A DNA stretch of 11,135 nt. Origin: JACCYQ01 sp036675565. Lineage in GTDB: Bacteria > Bacteroidota > Bacteroidia > Chitinophagales > Chitinophagaceae. The stretch's first letter is position 1, and the number at the start of each line of letters is the position of its first letter. A program made the position numbers and the translations under genes. A model generated the notes under the pieces. The model had not been told where the DNA came from and ran no database searches. It saw only the letters and a program-made list of their open reading frames with translations. Below are positions 5,265 through 11,135 of the stretch, in pieces. The DNA lies in NCBI GenBank assembly GCA_036675565.1, contig JAKFER010000250.1:1-11135 (forward strand), written 5' to 3'.

Positions 5265-6284
5265 TCAGCCCCTGTCCTTTCTTACATATTCTCCCGATTT
5301 CCTGGGTAATTCGGGTGGATTTTCTTTTTCATGTTCTATGGTATACGCTTTCAGGATGGCTTTTACCAGTTTATGTCTTACAACATCTTCTTCATCCAGT
5401 TCTATATGTGCTATGCCGTCTATATTTCTTAAAATGCGACTCGCTTTTTCAAGTCCGCTGCGCTGATTTCTTGGCAAGTCTACTTGTGTAACATCACCGG
5501 TAATGATTGCTTTTGCATTGGCGCCAATCCTGGTTAAGAACATTTTTAACTGGAGATCAGTTGCATTCTGGGCTTCATCCAAAATAATAAATGCATTATC
5601 CAAAGTACGGCCACGCATGTATGCAAGTGGTGCAATTTCTATGGTACGGGTCGTCATATAATAACCCAGTTTATCCGCAGGGATCATATCATCCAATGCA
5701 TCATACAACGGACGCAGGTAAGGATCAATCTTTTCTTTCAGATCGCCCGGTAAAAAACCCAGGTTTTCCCCAGCTTCTACAGCAGGCCGGGTAAGAATGA
5801 TCTTTTTAACAGCTTTGTTTTTTAATGCTCTTACGGCCAATGCAACAGCGGTATATGTTTTACCGGTACCAGCCGGTCCGATGGCAAAAAGGATGTCATT
5901 CTTTTCGGCCATTTGTACCAGTTTTTTCTGGTTAGCTGTTCTTGCCCTTACCGACTTACCATTGGGACCAAATACCAGTACTTCGTTGGGATTGCTTTCA
6001 ATAAAATGATCTACTGTTTCGGCATCGTCTCCTCCAAGCACCTGCTCGAAATAATTCTCACTCATATGTCCATTTCTTTCGAGGTATTGCACGATGAGAA
6101 TGATTTTATCTTTTGCATTATCAACTTGTTCTGGTGAACCACTTAATTTAAGTTGTGTACCGCGGGAAAGTATTTTGAGTAACGGAAATTTTTTCTTGAG
6201 AATATCCAGTTTGCCGTTATTTACGCCGAAGAACTCTATAGGGTTTACGGTTTCGAGATTAATAATCGTTTCAGTCAATTTCAC
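5265..6284 (-). CDS. PhoH-like P-loop ATPase (YbeZ type)
   Basis: A 339-residue cytoplasmic ATPase. An N-terminal KH-like region (about 15-70, with KILSRGTQLKLSGSPEQVDNAKDKI) suggests RNA contact. The PhoH domain follows: Walker A GPAGTGKT at 136-143, the conserved LTRPAVEAGENLGFLPGD stretch at 164-181, Walker B FIILDEAQN at 232-240 with D236 and E237, and a sensor-like ITGDVTQVDLPR at 261-272. YbeZ-type proteins are linked to RNA metabolism and ribosome maturation, often with the nuclease YbeY, which is not next to it here. The start is GTG at 6282-6284: an in-frame TAA lies nine bases upstream and the next methionine (M74) would remove the KH-like region. The C-terminal tail is charged and proline-rich. 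It heads the leftward series that continues with the lipoprotein, fluC and ppa. Its upstream region has a perfect palindrome. Confidence 0.95.
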   Translation of the reverse strand: MKLTETIINLETVNPIEFFGVNNGKLDILKKKFPLLKILSRGTQLKLSGSPEQVDNAKDKIILIVQYLERNGHMSENYFEQVLGGDDAETVDHFIESNPNEVLVFGPNGKSVRARTANQKKLVQMAEKNDILFAIGPAGTGKTYTAVALAVRALKNKAVKKIILTRPAVEAGENLGFLPGDLKEKIDPYLRPLYDALDDMIPADKLGYYMTTRTIEIAPLAYMRGRTLDNAFIILDEAQNATDLQLKMFLTRIGANAKAIITGDVTQVDLPRNQRSGLEKASRILRNIDGIAHIELDEEDVVRHKLVKAILKAYTIEHEKENPPELPRKSGEYVRKDRG

Positions 6285-6385
6285 TGGGGTTTAATTTTCA
6301 CAAAATTGTTTCTCTGGGCTGAAGCTTTATATGTGCTTCCTATTCCAAATTAATATTTAAAAATCTGGCTTCCTAAAGTTACTTA

Positions 6386-6399
6386 TTCACAATTGTGAA
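6386..6399. promoter_or_regulatory. perfect 14-base palindrome in the phoH upstream region
   Basis: TTCACAATTGTGAA is exactly self-complementary. It lies about 100 bases in front of the phoH start and 17 bases downstream, in phoH's direction, of a leftward near-consensus -7 box. That would put it in the phoH 5' leader or over the promoter. A related but degraded copy, TTCACAAAATTG, occurs at 6297-6308. The shape suits a dimeric DNA-binding regulator; the regulator is unknown. Confidence 0.45.
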
Positions 6400-6466
6400 A
6401 AGAAAAACGTGCCTGCAAAGTTTGGTTAAACTATGGGAGATGTAATTAGAGAGTGGTTGGGTTAAT

Positions 6467-6505
6467 AAAAGTGAAGGATGAGCATAAGTAATACTATCCA
6501 CTTTT
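6467..6505. repeat. inverted repeat downstream of the TonB-dependent receptor gene
   Basis: AAAAGTG (6467-6473) pairs with CACTTTT (6499-6505), and GGAT/ATCC inside gives a partial second stem, leaving a large loop. It is 33 bases past the receptor stop codon. It could be a weak terminator, but there is no GC-rich stem and no long U-run on the receptor strand. Confidence 0.25.
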
Positions 6506-6537
6506 AATTATTTTTTTCATGTATAACCCGGTAGTTA

Positions 6538-9030
6538 TTACCACCTGGCAACAATTTTAAAATTTACCAATCTCCGTGTTAACCGGTTGGGAACTGTAAA
6601 TACATTGTTTGCAAAATCCTTGATCAGCATATATGAAATCGTGTTGGGCCTGTCGATCAGGTTAAATACTTCAAGACTTGCCCATATATTCTCAAAATTT
6701 CTAAATGGACTATGACTCCTCCTGTTACTGCGATCTGAATCCAGTAACAAAGCACTGAAACCAATATCGATTCTAATGTATGGTTCAATGACCAAAGCAT
6801 TTCGGTAACGGCTGCTGTTGGGAATATTGTAGGGCAGATTACTGCCGTAAATTGAACTTAAATAAACCTTAAAATTTTTATTGGTTGATAAATAATCCTG
6901 GAAGAACATTCCGAAGGTTATCGTCCGATCTGTTGGTCTTCTGAACCAGCCACCTTCTGTTAAAGTGCTGTCCACCGGTTGATTTAAACTGTCTGTTTTG
7001 TAAACCATGAAAAAATCATTTGCCAGGTTTTCTTTGGTCTTCATCAGTCCCAAACTGATCCAGCTTTCCGCATCTTTTACTATCTCACCAAACAAACGCA
7101 TTTCAATTCCTGCGGCATAAGCTTTGGCATTATTCTCACCCAAATAACGGATGCGGACATTATCTATATCATAAGGCACAACGTTGCTCATATTTTTATA
7201 GTAAGCTTCCGTTGTTAATCTCATCGGCCGGCCCCAACCTGAAAAATTATAATCAAAACCTGCAACACCCTGCCAGCTTTTTTGCGCTTTGATATTTGTA
7301 TTTACACTGCCATCATAACGGCGAAGCTCACGGTAAAATGGTGGTTGATGATAAGCACCTGCCGCAGCCCTGATAATAACATCTTTTTCCCAACCCGGTT
7401 TCCATGAAAATCCCAAGCGGGGTGAAATAAAAAATTCTTTATTCAAAGAATTATAATTGAATCTTAAACCTGCCTGTAATGTGAAAGAGCTTAATGAATC
7501 ACCCCAGGCAATATTATCCTGCACAAATCCAGACAGTTTTGTAATATCCAGGTTTGCTGTTGATTTAATGACTTTGTTTAGTTGTAAAACATTTGGATTA
7601 AAAGGCAAAGAGTAACCAGCAGAATCCTGGTATTCCCATTCATTCAACCGATCTGTTATACGGGATTGATCAGCGCCTAATCCCCATTGCCATACATGAT
7701 TTTTTTTATGGTACCATCCTTTATGAGAAACATTCCAATTGCCAATGTTCAATGTATTGCGGGCAAAATTATGAAACAAGCCTGCACCCAGTGGATTTAC
7801 AATCAAACCAAAAGATGGCCTGCTTTTATCAAAATCTCTTTCACCAAAAAGATAAGCGCCCTGTATATCTATATTTTCTTCTTCTTCATTTTCAAATCTC
7901 GATATCAACCATTTTAATCGCAGGTTTTTATTTACCTGGTTGGTTGCAGATAGTCCAAACATGCTGGTTTGATATGCATCTTTTTCACGACCATTAAAAT
8001 AAATATCCAACCCTAGGTTAGCATTAAAAAAAGGAGAGAAAACGGAAGATGTTAATTGACTGAATTGAGGCATCAATGAAAAACTGGTACGTGAAACATT
8101 ACCCAAAAATTCTGCCTGCCATTTTGAATTAAATTGATAAGTGATCAATGTTTGTAAATCAGATGATGAGGGTACATAGCTTCCTTCTGTTTCCTGTCTT
8201 TTCAACAAATTTTTATTGCTGCGGTTTCGAATGCCAAAAAGGTAACTGAGTTTATTACCCTTACTGCTTCCTTCTACATGGGCGCCTTGTTCCAGGATAC
8301 TTACATAAGCAGATCCACCAAAATCTTTTGGATTTTTATATTGGATGTCCAATACGCTGCTCATTTTATCTCCATACTTTGCCTGGAATCCTCCGTTATA
8401 AAAATTTATATTCCTGACCATTTCAGGATTGATAAAACTTAATCCTTCCTGTTGACCACTACGAACCAGGTAAGGTCTGAAAATTTCAAAATCATTTACA
8501 TAGACCAGGTTTTCATCAAAATTCCCACCTCTTACATTGTATTGAGAAGTAAGTTCATTATTGGAACCGACAAATATCTTGATCAAATTTTCTACACCCA
8601 TTACCGGTGTAGGCAGGTTGATGATACTTTTCGGGTTGGGTCGGATCAATCCAACTTCCGTGCGGTCCCGCTGATCTGTCACAATCACTTCCTGTAATAC
8701 CGTTCCGCCAGGTTCAAGCCTGATGGTGACGGTCTCTTTTTCATTTTCATTCAGTAAAAAATTCTTTTGCTGTGTTTTATAACCAGAATGACTAAAGACT
8801 AAAGCAATGGCCCGGTTGGCGATAACTTCTATTTCAAAATGGCCACTATCTGTTGTAGCTATTCCTTCGCCAATTCGGCCAAGAATGGTAACAGAAACCC
8901 CGGCCATTGGATTTTCATTTTCATCAATGACCTTCCCTGAAACAGTTGCTGTTTTTTTCTGTGCTGAAACGGCGATAGAAATCGACATCATCAACAAAAA
9001 AATAAAATACAGAGGGAGAAACCTTTTCAT
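6538..9030 (-). CDS. TonB-dependent outer-membrane receptor with carboxypeptidase-regulatory-like domain
   Basis: An 830-residue outer-membrane protein. A signal peptide (1-23, cut after VSA) is followed by a carboxypeptidase-regulatory-like beta-sandwich (about 28-108, with VSGKVIDENENPMAGVSVTILG), the plug domain (about 132-238, including YNVRGGNFDENLVYVND) and a beta-barrel running to the final aromatic residue W830, as barrel proteins commonly end. It should import a bulky nutrient or metal complex using TonB energy; the ligand cannot be read. It is shorter than SusC proteins and no SusD partner is adjacent, so a polysaccharide-utilisation role is unlikely. I chose ATG at 9028-9030, which starts directly with a normal signal peptide; the longer frame from 9045 would use TTG. 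It follows rpe on the same strand, with 53 bases between the rpe stop and this ATG, and may be read from the rpe transcript. An inverted repeat follows its stop. Confidence 0.95.
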   Translation of the reverse strand: MKRFLPLYFIFLLMMSISIAVSAQKKTATVSGKVIDENENPMAGVSVTILGRIGEGIATTDSGHFEIEVIANRAIALVFSHSGYKTQQKNFLLNENEKETVTIRLEPGGTVLQEVIVTDQRDRTEVGLIRPNPKSIINLPTPVMGVENLIKIFVGSNNELTSQYNVRGGNFDENLVYVNDFEIFRPYLVRSGQQEGLSFINPEMVRNINFYNGGFQAKYGDKMSSVLDIQYKNPKDFGGSAYVSILEQGAHVEGSSKGNKLSYLFGIRNRSNKNLLKRQETEGSYVPSSSDLQTLITYQFNSKWQAEFLGNVSRTSFSLMPQFSQLTSSVFSPFFNANLGLDIYFNGREKDAYQTSMFGLSATNQVNKNLRLKWLISRFENEEEENIDIQGAYLFGERDFDKSRPSFGLIVNPLGAGLFHNFARNTLNIGNWNVSHKGWYHKKNHVWQWGLGADQSRITDRLNEWEYQDSAGYSLPFNPNVLQLNKVIKSTANLDITKLSGFVQDNIAWGDSLSSFTLQAGLRFNYNSLNKEFFISPRLGFSWKPGWEKDVIIRAAAGAYHQPPFYRELRRYDGSVNTNIKAQKSWQGVAGFDYNFSGWGRPMRLTTEAYYKNMSNVVPYDIDNVRIRYLGENNAKAYAAGIEMRLFGEIVKDAESWISLGLMKTKENLANDFFMVYKTDSLNQPVDSTLTEGGWFRRPTDRTITFGMFFQDYLSTNKNFKVYLSSIYGSNLPYNIPNSSRYRNALVIEPYIRIDIGFSALLLDSDRSNRRSHSPFRNFENIWASLEVFNLIDRPNTISYMLIKDFANNVFTVPNRLTRRLVNFKIVARW

Positions 9031-9083
9031 AAGCAGCCGTTTCAAATTCGCTTGTTGTTTGGTTGATAGGAAAACGAAAAAAC

Positions 9084-9734
9084 TCAGGCAATATTTTTTA
9101 ATTGTTTGATGGTTGCAACCGGGTCATTTGATTTAAACACGGTGTTACCTGCAACCAGTACATCGGCTCCTGCGGCAATGATGGATGCTGCATTTTCAAG
9201 CGTAACGCCGCCATCAACTTCAATCAATACCTGCAAAGATTTTTCGTCGATCATCCGGCGCAGTATTTTAATTTTTTCGATAGTGTATGGAATGAATTTT
9301 TGTCCACCAAATCCGGGATTTACACTCATCATACAAACAAGGTCAATATCTGCAAGAATATCTTTTAATAGTTCCACAGGGGTGTGCGGGTTAATAGCCA
9401 CTCCTGCCTTCATGCCCAATGATTTGATCTGTTGAATATTTCTATGCAAATGGGGGCAGGCTTCAATATGAACAGATAAATAATCAGCCCCGGCTTTTTT
9501 GAAAGCTTCGGCAAAGTTCCCTGGCTCTTCGATCATCAGGTGAACATCACAAATTTTATTGGTTGATTTTCTGAAAAATTCAACCAGCATCGGGCCAAAA
9601 CTGATATTGGGAACAAAACGGCCATCCATAACATCCAAGTGAAACCAATCAGCTTCACTTTGATTAAGCATATCACAATCTCTTTGCAGGTTTAAATAAT
9701 CGGCTGATAACAGGGAAGGAGCAATTATGGGCAT
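9084..9734 (-). CDS. rpe: ribulose-phosphate 3-epimerase
   Basis: A 216-residue cytoplasmic (beta/alpha)8 enzyme that interconverts D-ribulose 5-phosphate and D-xylulose 5-phosphate in the pentose phosphate pathway. The start IIAPSLLSADYLNL, the metal/acid-base segment WFHLDVMDGRFVPN (H32, D34), DVHLMI (H65), the phosphate-loop region MMSVNPGFGGQKF (135-147) and EVDGGV with catalytic D174 are all conserved. Length is typical and the ATG at 9732-9734 begins exactly where family members begin. It is divergent from the small acidic protein gene, with 96 bases between the two starts, and lies upstream of the TonB-dependent receptor gene on the same strand. No full promoter match was found for rpe in that gap. 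There is no visible functional link to the receptor beyond position. Confidence 0.98.
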   Translation of the reverse strand: MPIIAPSLLSADYLNLQRDCDMLNQSEADWFHLDVMDGRFVPNISFGPMLVEFFRKSTNKICDVHLMIEEPGNFAEAFKKAGADYLSVHIEACPHLHRNIQQIKSLGMKAGVAINPHTPVELLKDILADIDLVCMMSVNPGFGGQKFIPYTIEKIKILRRMIDEKSLQVLIEVDGGVTLENAASIIAAGADVLVAGNTVFKSNDPVATIKQLKNIA

Positions 9735-9779
9735 GTTATAGTTTTGCGTCGCAAGATAATTAATCGTCTTTTATCCGGG

Positions 9780-9809
9780 TTGAATCATATTCATGGCATA
9801 ATAATTTTG
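9780..9809 (+). promoter_or_regulatory. Bacteroidota-type promoter for the small acidic protein
   Basis: TTG at 9780-9782 is followed after exactly 19 bases by TAATTTTG at 9802-9809, a perfect TAnnTTTG -7 element. This is the known consensus of the primary sigma factor in Bacteroidota. Transcription would begin around 9815-9818, giving a leader of roughly 15 bases before the ATG at 9831. It is the cleanest promoter in the window. Confidence 0.65.
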
Positions 9810-9830
9810 ATTTTTAAAGAAAAAAAAGTC

Positions 9831-10028
9831 ATGAATAATGAACCTGTAAAAAAGATCAAAGATGATTATCCTCCTTTGGATAGTTCCATAGAAGAGAGAG
9901 ATGAGGCGGTTTACAATGAAGCAGACGATGAGGCCAATGCAGCCATTAATGATAAGCAACCTGCCGGTGATGCTGGTCCTGAAGATGCAATACCGGTAGA
10001 ACCCAAAAAGCCTGAAACAAAATATTAG
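9831..10028 (+). CDS. 65-residue acidic, probably disordered protein of unknown function
   Basis: I do not recognise this protein. Of its 65 residues, 18 are D or E and 8 are proline, with only three tyrosines as aromatic residues and no cysteine, so it is probably unfolded in isolation. There is no signal peptide or membrane segment. The middle is an acidic, alanine-rich helix-like stretch (IEERDEAVYNEADDEANAAI, 20-39), and the end is P/K/E-rich (IPVEPKKPETKY). I chose ATG at 9831 because it lies just downstream of a consensus promoter and an A-rich run (GAAAAAAAAG); the longer frame from 9744 would start upstream of the promoter. That the ORF is real is supported by this promoter and by its fit in a divergent/convergent arrangement with rpe and the TPR gene, whose stop is only 6 bases away. 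It could be a small stress or assembly protein; nothing in the sequence decides this. Confidence 0.7.
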   Translation: MNNEPVKKIKDDYPPLDSSIEERDEAVYNEADDEANAAINDKQPAGDAGPEDAIPVEPKKPETKY

Positions 10029-10034
10029 TTCAGA

Positions 10035-11024
10035 TTACCTGATCTTATCTGCTGCCTGTTTAGCCTGTATGATTGATTTATCCAGGCCATAAGCCCTTTG
10101 GTAATTCAGTTTTGCTTCTTTAAGTAAACCTTGTTTTTCCTGTATTTTCCCTATCCAGAAATAAGCATTTGCATAGGATGGAGAAATAGTGATCACCAGT
10201 TCGAAAGTTTTATATGCTTCATCCAGTTTACCCTGTTCAAAATAGATCACCCCTTTTTCCATATGTGCATCAAAAAAATTATAATCTTTTTGTATGGCCT
10301 GGTTAAATAGTTGTAATGCTTTTTCCTTGTTCCCTGTATTTGCGTAATAAACCCCTTTAAAATAATATGGCTCTGCATGACTGGCAGAACTATCCATGCT
10401 GATTAATGAGTCGCTTAAGGCGATCGCTTTAGGATTATTATTTTCCGCATATTTATAAGCCAACGCGTAACTGATCTCCACATCAAATGGTGCCAGTTCA
10501 TAAGCTTTTTCAAGACTTTCTAAAGATTCTTTCGATTGACCTTTTTCTTCCAGCAAGGCTGATCTTTTCATTAAAGCATCAATTTGCCTGGGTTCTTTTT
10601 TTAAGATTTCATCATAGACTTTCAGCGCTTCATCATTTTTATTTTGCAGGATATAAGCTTCTGCCAGTTGCAGTTCAAAGAAAACACTGGGTATAATCCG
10701 TAAAGCTGATTCAAGAAACACCTGTGCTGAATCCGGTTTTTTATCAAGAAGTATGGAGCTGATATGTACTGCATATTCTTCCCTTTTATTCAGGGACCAG
10801 GCTTTATTAAAATCTGCCAGTGCGGGTTCTGTGTAATTAGCTTCTTTTAATTTTAATCCGCGGCGATAATACAGGGCATCATTATCCTTTTGCCGGTTTA
10901 TGCTGTCTGTAAAAACATCCAAGGGAGGTTCCTTTAAAATACTATCATAAGCGGTTTGTTCATTTTGTTGATTACAGGCTGATATGGAAATGATCAAAAC
11001 AGATAGGGCAATAAATATCTTCAT
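10035..11024 (-). CDS. TPR-repeat lipoprotein
   Basis: A 329-residue lipoprotein. The signal peptide (MKIFIALSVLIISISAC) ends in a lipobox with the acylated cysteine at C17, followed by NQQNE. The mature part is almost entirely tetratricopeptide repeats, with good units at about 50-83, 115-148, 149-182, 217-250, 251-284 and 285-318, each showing the W/Y-G-A-F-A-P pattern (for example YYFKGVYYANTGNKEKALQLFNQAIQKD). The repeats form a helical scaffold for protein binding at the membrane. Some related Bacteroidota proteins serve gliding or type IX secretion, envelope assembly or polysaccharide export, but no motif here assigns a role. No enzyme domain is present. A leftward promoter element lies about 37 bases upstream. 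It converges with the small acidic protein gene and is not in an obvious operon within the window. Confidence 0.88.
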   Translation of the reverse strand: MKIFIALSVLIISISACNQQNEQTAYDSILKEPPLDVFTDSINRQKDNDALYYRRGLKLKEANYTEPALADFNKAWSLNKREEYAVHISSILLDKKPDSAQVFLESALRIIPSVFFELQLAEAYILQNKNDEALKVYDEILKKEPRQIDALMKRSALLEEKGQSKESLESLEKAYELAPFDVEISYALAYKYAENNNPKAIALSDSLISMDSSASHAEPYYFKGVYYANTGNKEKALQLFNQAIQKDYNFFDAHMEKGVIYFEQGKLDEAYKTFELVITISPSYANAYFWIGKIQEKQGLLKEAKLNYQRAYGLDKSIIQAKQAADKIR

Positions 11025-11060
11025 CTTAAATTTCTAATGGTTTGTAATGCTGAATTGTAG

Positions 11061-11068
11061 CAAAACTA
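11061..11068 (-). promoter_or_regulatory. -7 promoter element for the TPR lipoprotein gene
   Basis: On the minus strand this reads TAGTTTTG, a perfect TAnnTTTG element, followed by C. The TTA 18 bases further upstream is a one-mismatch stand-in for the TTG box. Transcription would start about 30 bases before the ATG at 11024. Confidence 0.5.
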
Positions 11069-11082
11069 ATTGCTTTGTTTTA

Positions 11083-11111
11083 CAGTTAACTGACAATCGG
11101 TATAGCTGTCA
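11083..11111. promoter_or_regulatory. overlapping inverted repeats upstream of the TPR gene
   Basis: CAGTTAACTG at 11083-11092 is a perfect 10-base palindrome lying over the -33 region of the leftward promoter. TGACA (11091-11095) and TGTCA (11107-11111) form a second inverted repeat with 11 bases between. Both could be operators in what looks like a divergent control region. Confidence 0.3.
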
Positions 11112-11115
11112 AAAA

Positions 11116-11123
11116 TATCTTTG
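11116..11123 (+). promoter_or_regulatory. possible rightward -7 promoter element at the window edge
   Basis: TATCTTTG matches TAnnTTTG exactly and reads rightward, away from the TPR gene. No TTG box stands 19-21 bases upstream. An ATG ends the window at 11133-11135, so a divergent gene may begin at or beyond the edge. Confidence 0.3.
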
Positions 11124-11135
11124 CTTTTTTTAATG

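Larger units (their letters stand above)
6285..6537. other. intergenic region between phoH and the TonB-dependent receptor gene
   Basis: 253 bases with no convincing ORF. It contains a 14-base palindrome (6386-6399), a near-consensus -7 element reading leftward (AAACTTTG at 6416-6423) without a matching TTG box, and a long-loop inverted repeat near the receptor gene's 3' end (6467-6505). It should contain the phoH promoter and the end of the receptor transcript. Confidence 0.6.

Noticed and set aside
5101..5466. 121-codon plus-strand frame across the lipoprotein and phoH genes
   Set aside because: It spans the ends of two real minus-strand genes and has a Ser/Phe-rich product typical of an antisense shadow.
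6538..9030. Polysaccharide-utilisation locus (SusC) interpretation of the TonB-dependent receptor
   Set aside because: The protein is shorter than SusC and no SusD, sugar hydrolase or regulator of that type is nearby.
9106..9435. 109-codon plus-strand frame inside rpe
   Set aside because: Antisense to a fully conserved rpe sequence; no independent support.
9739..9746. Second TAnnTTTG element (TAGTTTTG), rightward, at the rpe start
   Set aside because: No TTG box stands at the right distance upstream, and the better promoter further on explains the gene.
9744..9830. N-terminal extension of the small acidic protein
   Set aside because: The consensus promoter at 9780-9809 lies inside this extension, so the message would not contain it; composition also changes sharply at the ATG at 9831.
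1..11135. CRISPR array, insertion sequence, integrase, toxin-antitoxin pair, tRNA or rRNA
   Set aside because: No regular repeats with spacers, transposase-like proteins, terminal inverted repeats or RNA-gene sequence blocks were seen on either strand.

Overview
This window looks like a chromosomal segment from a member of the Bacteroidota, most likely Chitinophagaceae or a close relative. The evidence is a perfect TTG-N19-TAnnTTTG promoter, AT-rich DNA, starts preceded by A/T-rich sequence rather than Shine-Dalgarno motifs, lipoproteins of Bacteroidota type, a TonB-dependent receptor with an N-terminal carboxypeptidase-regulatory-like domain, and a short ECF sigma/one-TM partner pair. The placement is by protein style and promoter grammar only; no search was run. 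I see no mobile element, CRISPR array, tRNA or rRNA.

Left part (1-2695): the 3' end of a MurC-like Mur ligase runs rightward and meets, tail to tail with a 4-base overlap, a leftward pair made of an ECF sigma factor and a small single-pass membrane protein that is probably its anti-sigma factor. Divergent from the sigma gene is a cytoplasmic-looking NlpC/P60 (YkfC-like) peptidase with an N-terminal SH3 domain. The flanking ligase and peptidase suggest murein synthesis or recycling, but the sigma pair cannot be tied to that from sequence.

Middle part (2669-6284): six leftward genes in close succession. In transcription order they are a PhoH-like ATPase, a small acidic lipoprotein, a FluC/CrcB fluoride channel, a family I inorganic pyrophosphatase, a half-size TauE/SafE permease and an unrecognised secreted protein. 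FluC next to pyrophosphatase is the most meaningful neighbourhood: fluoride is a classic inhibitor of family I pyrophosphatases, and FluC removes it. I could not find a fluoride riboswitch in front of fluC.

Right part (6285-11135): a 253-base gap with a perfect 14-base palindrome separates phoH from a TonB-dependent receptor, which follows ribulose-phosphate epimerase (rpe) on the same strand. A 65-residue, highly acidic, probably disordered protein is transcribed divergently from rpe behind the best promoter in the window. It converges on a TPR lipoprotein gene whose upstream region holds a second promoter and several inverted repeats, with a likely divergent gene beginning just past the window.

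Overall this is mostly housekeeping and envelope DNA. I do not see a clear new defence or mobile system. The best leads are the fluoride-related neighbourhood, the minimal sigma/anti-sigma pair with a repeat-rich control region, the MurC-like ligase with a variant active-site loop, and two or three unexplained small or secreted proteins.
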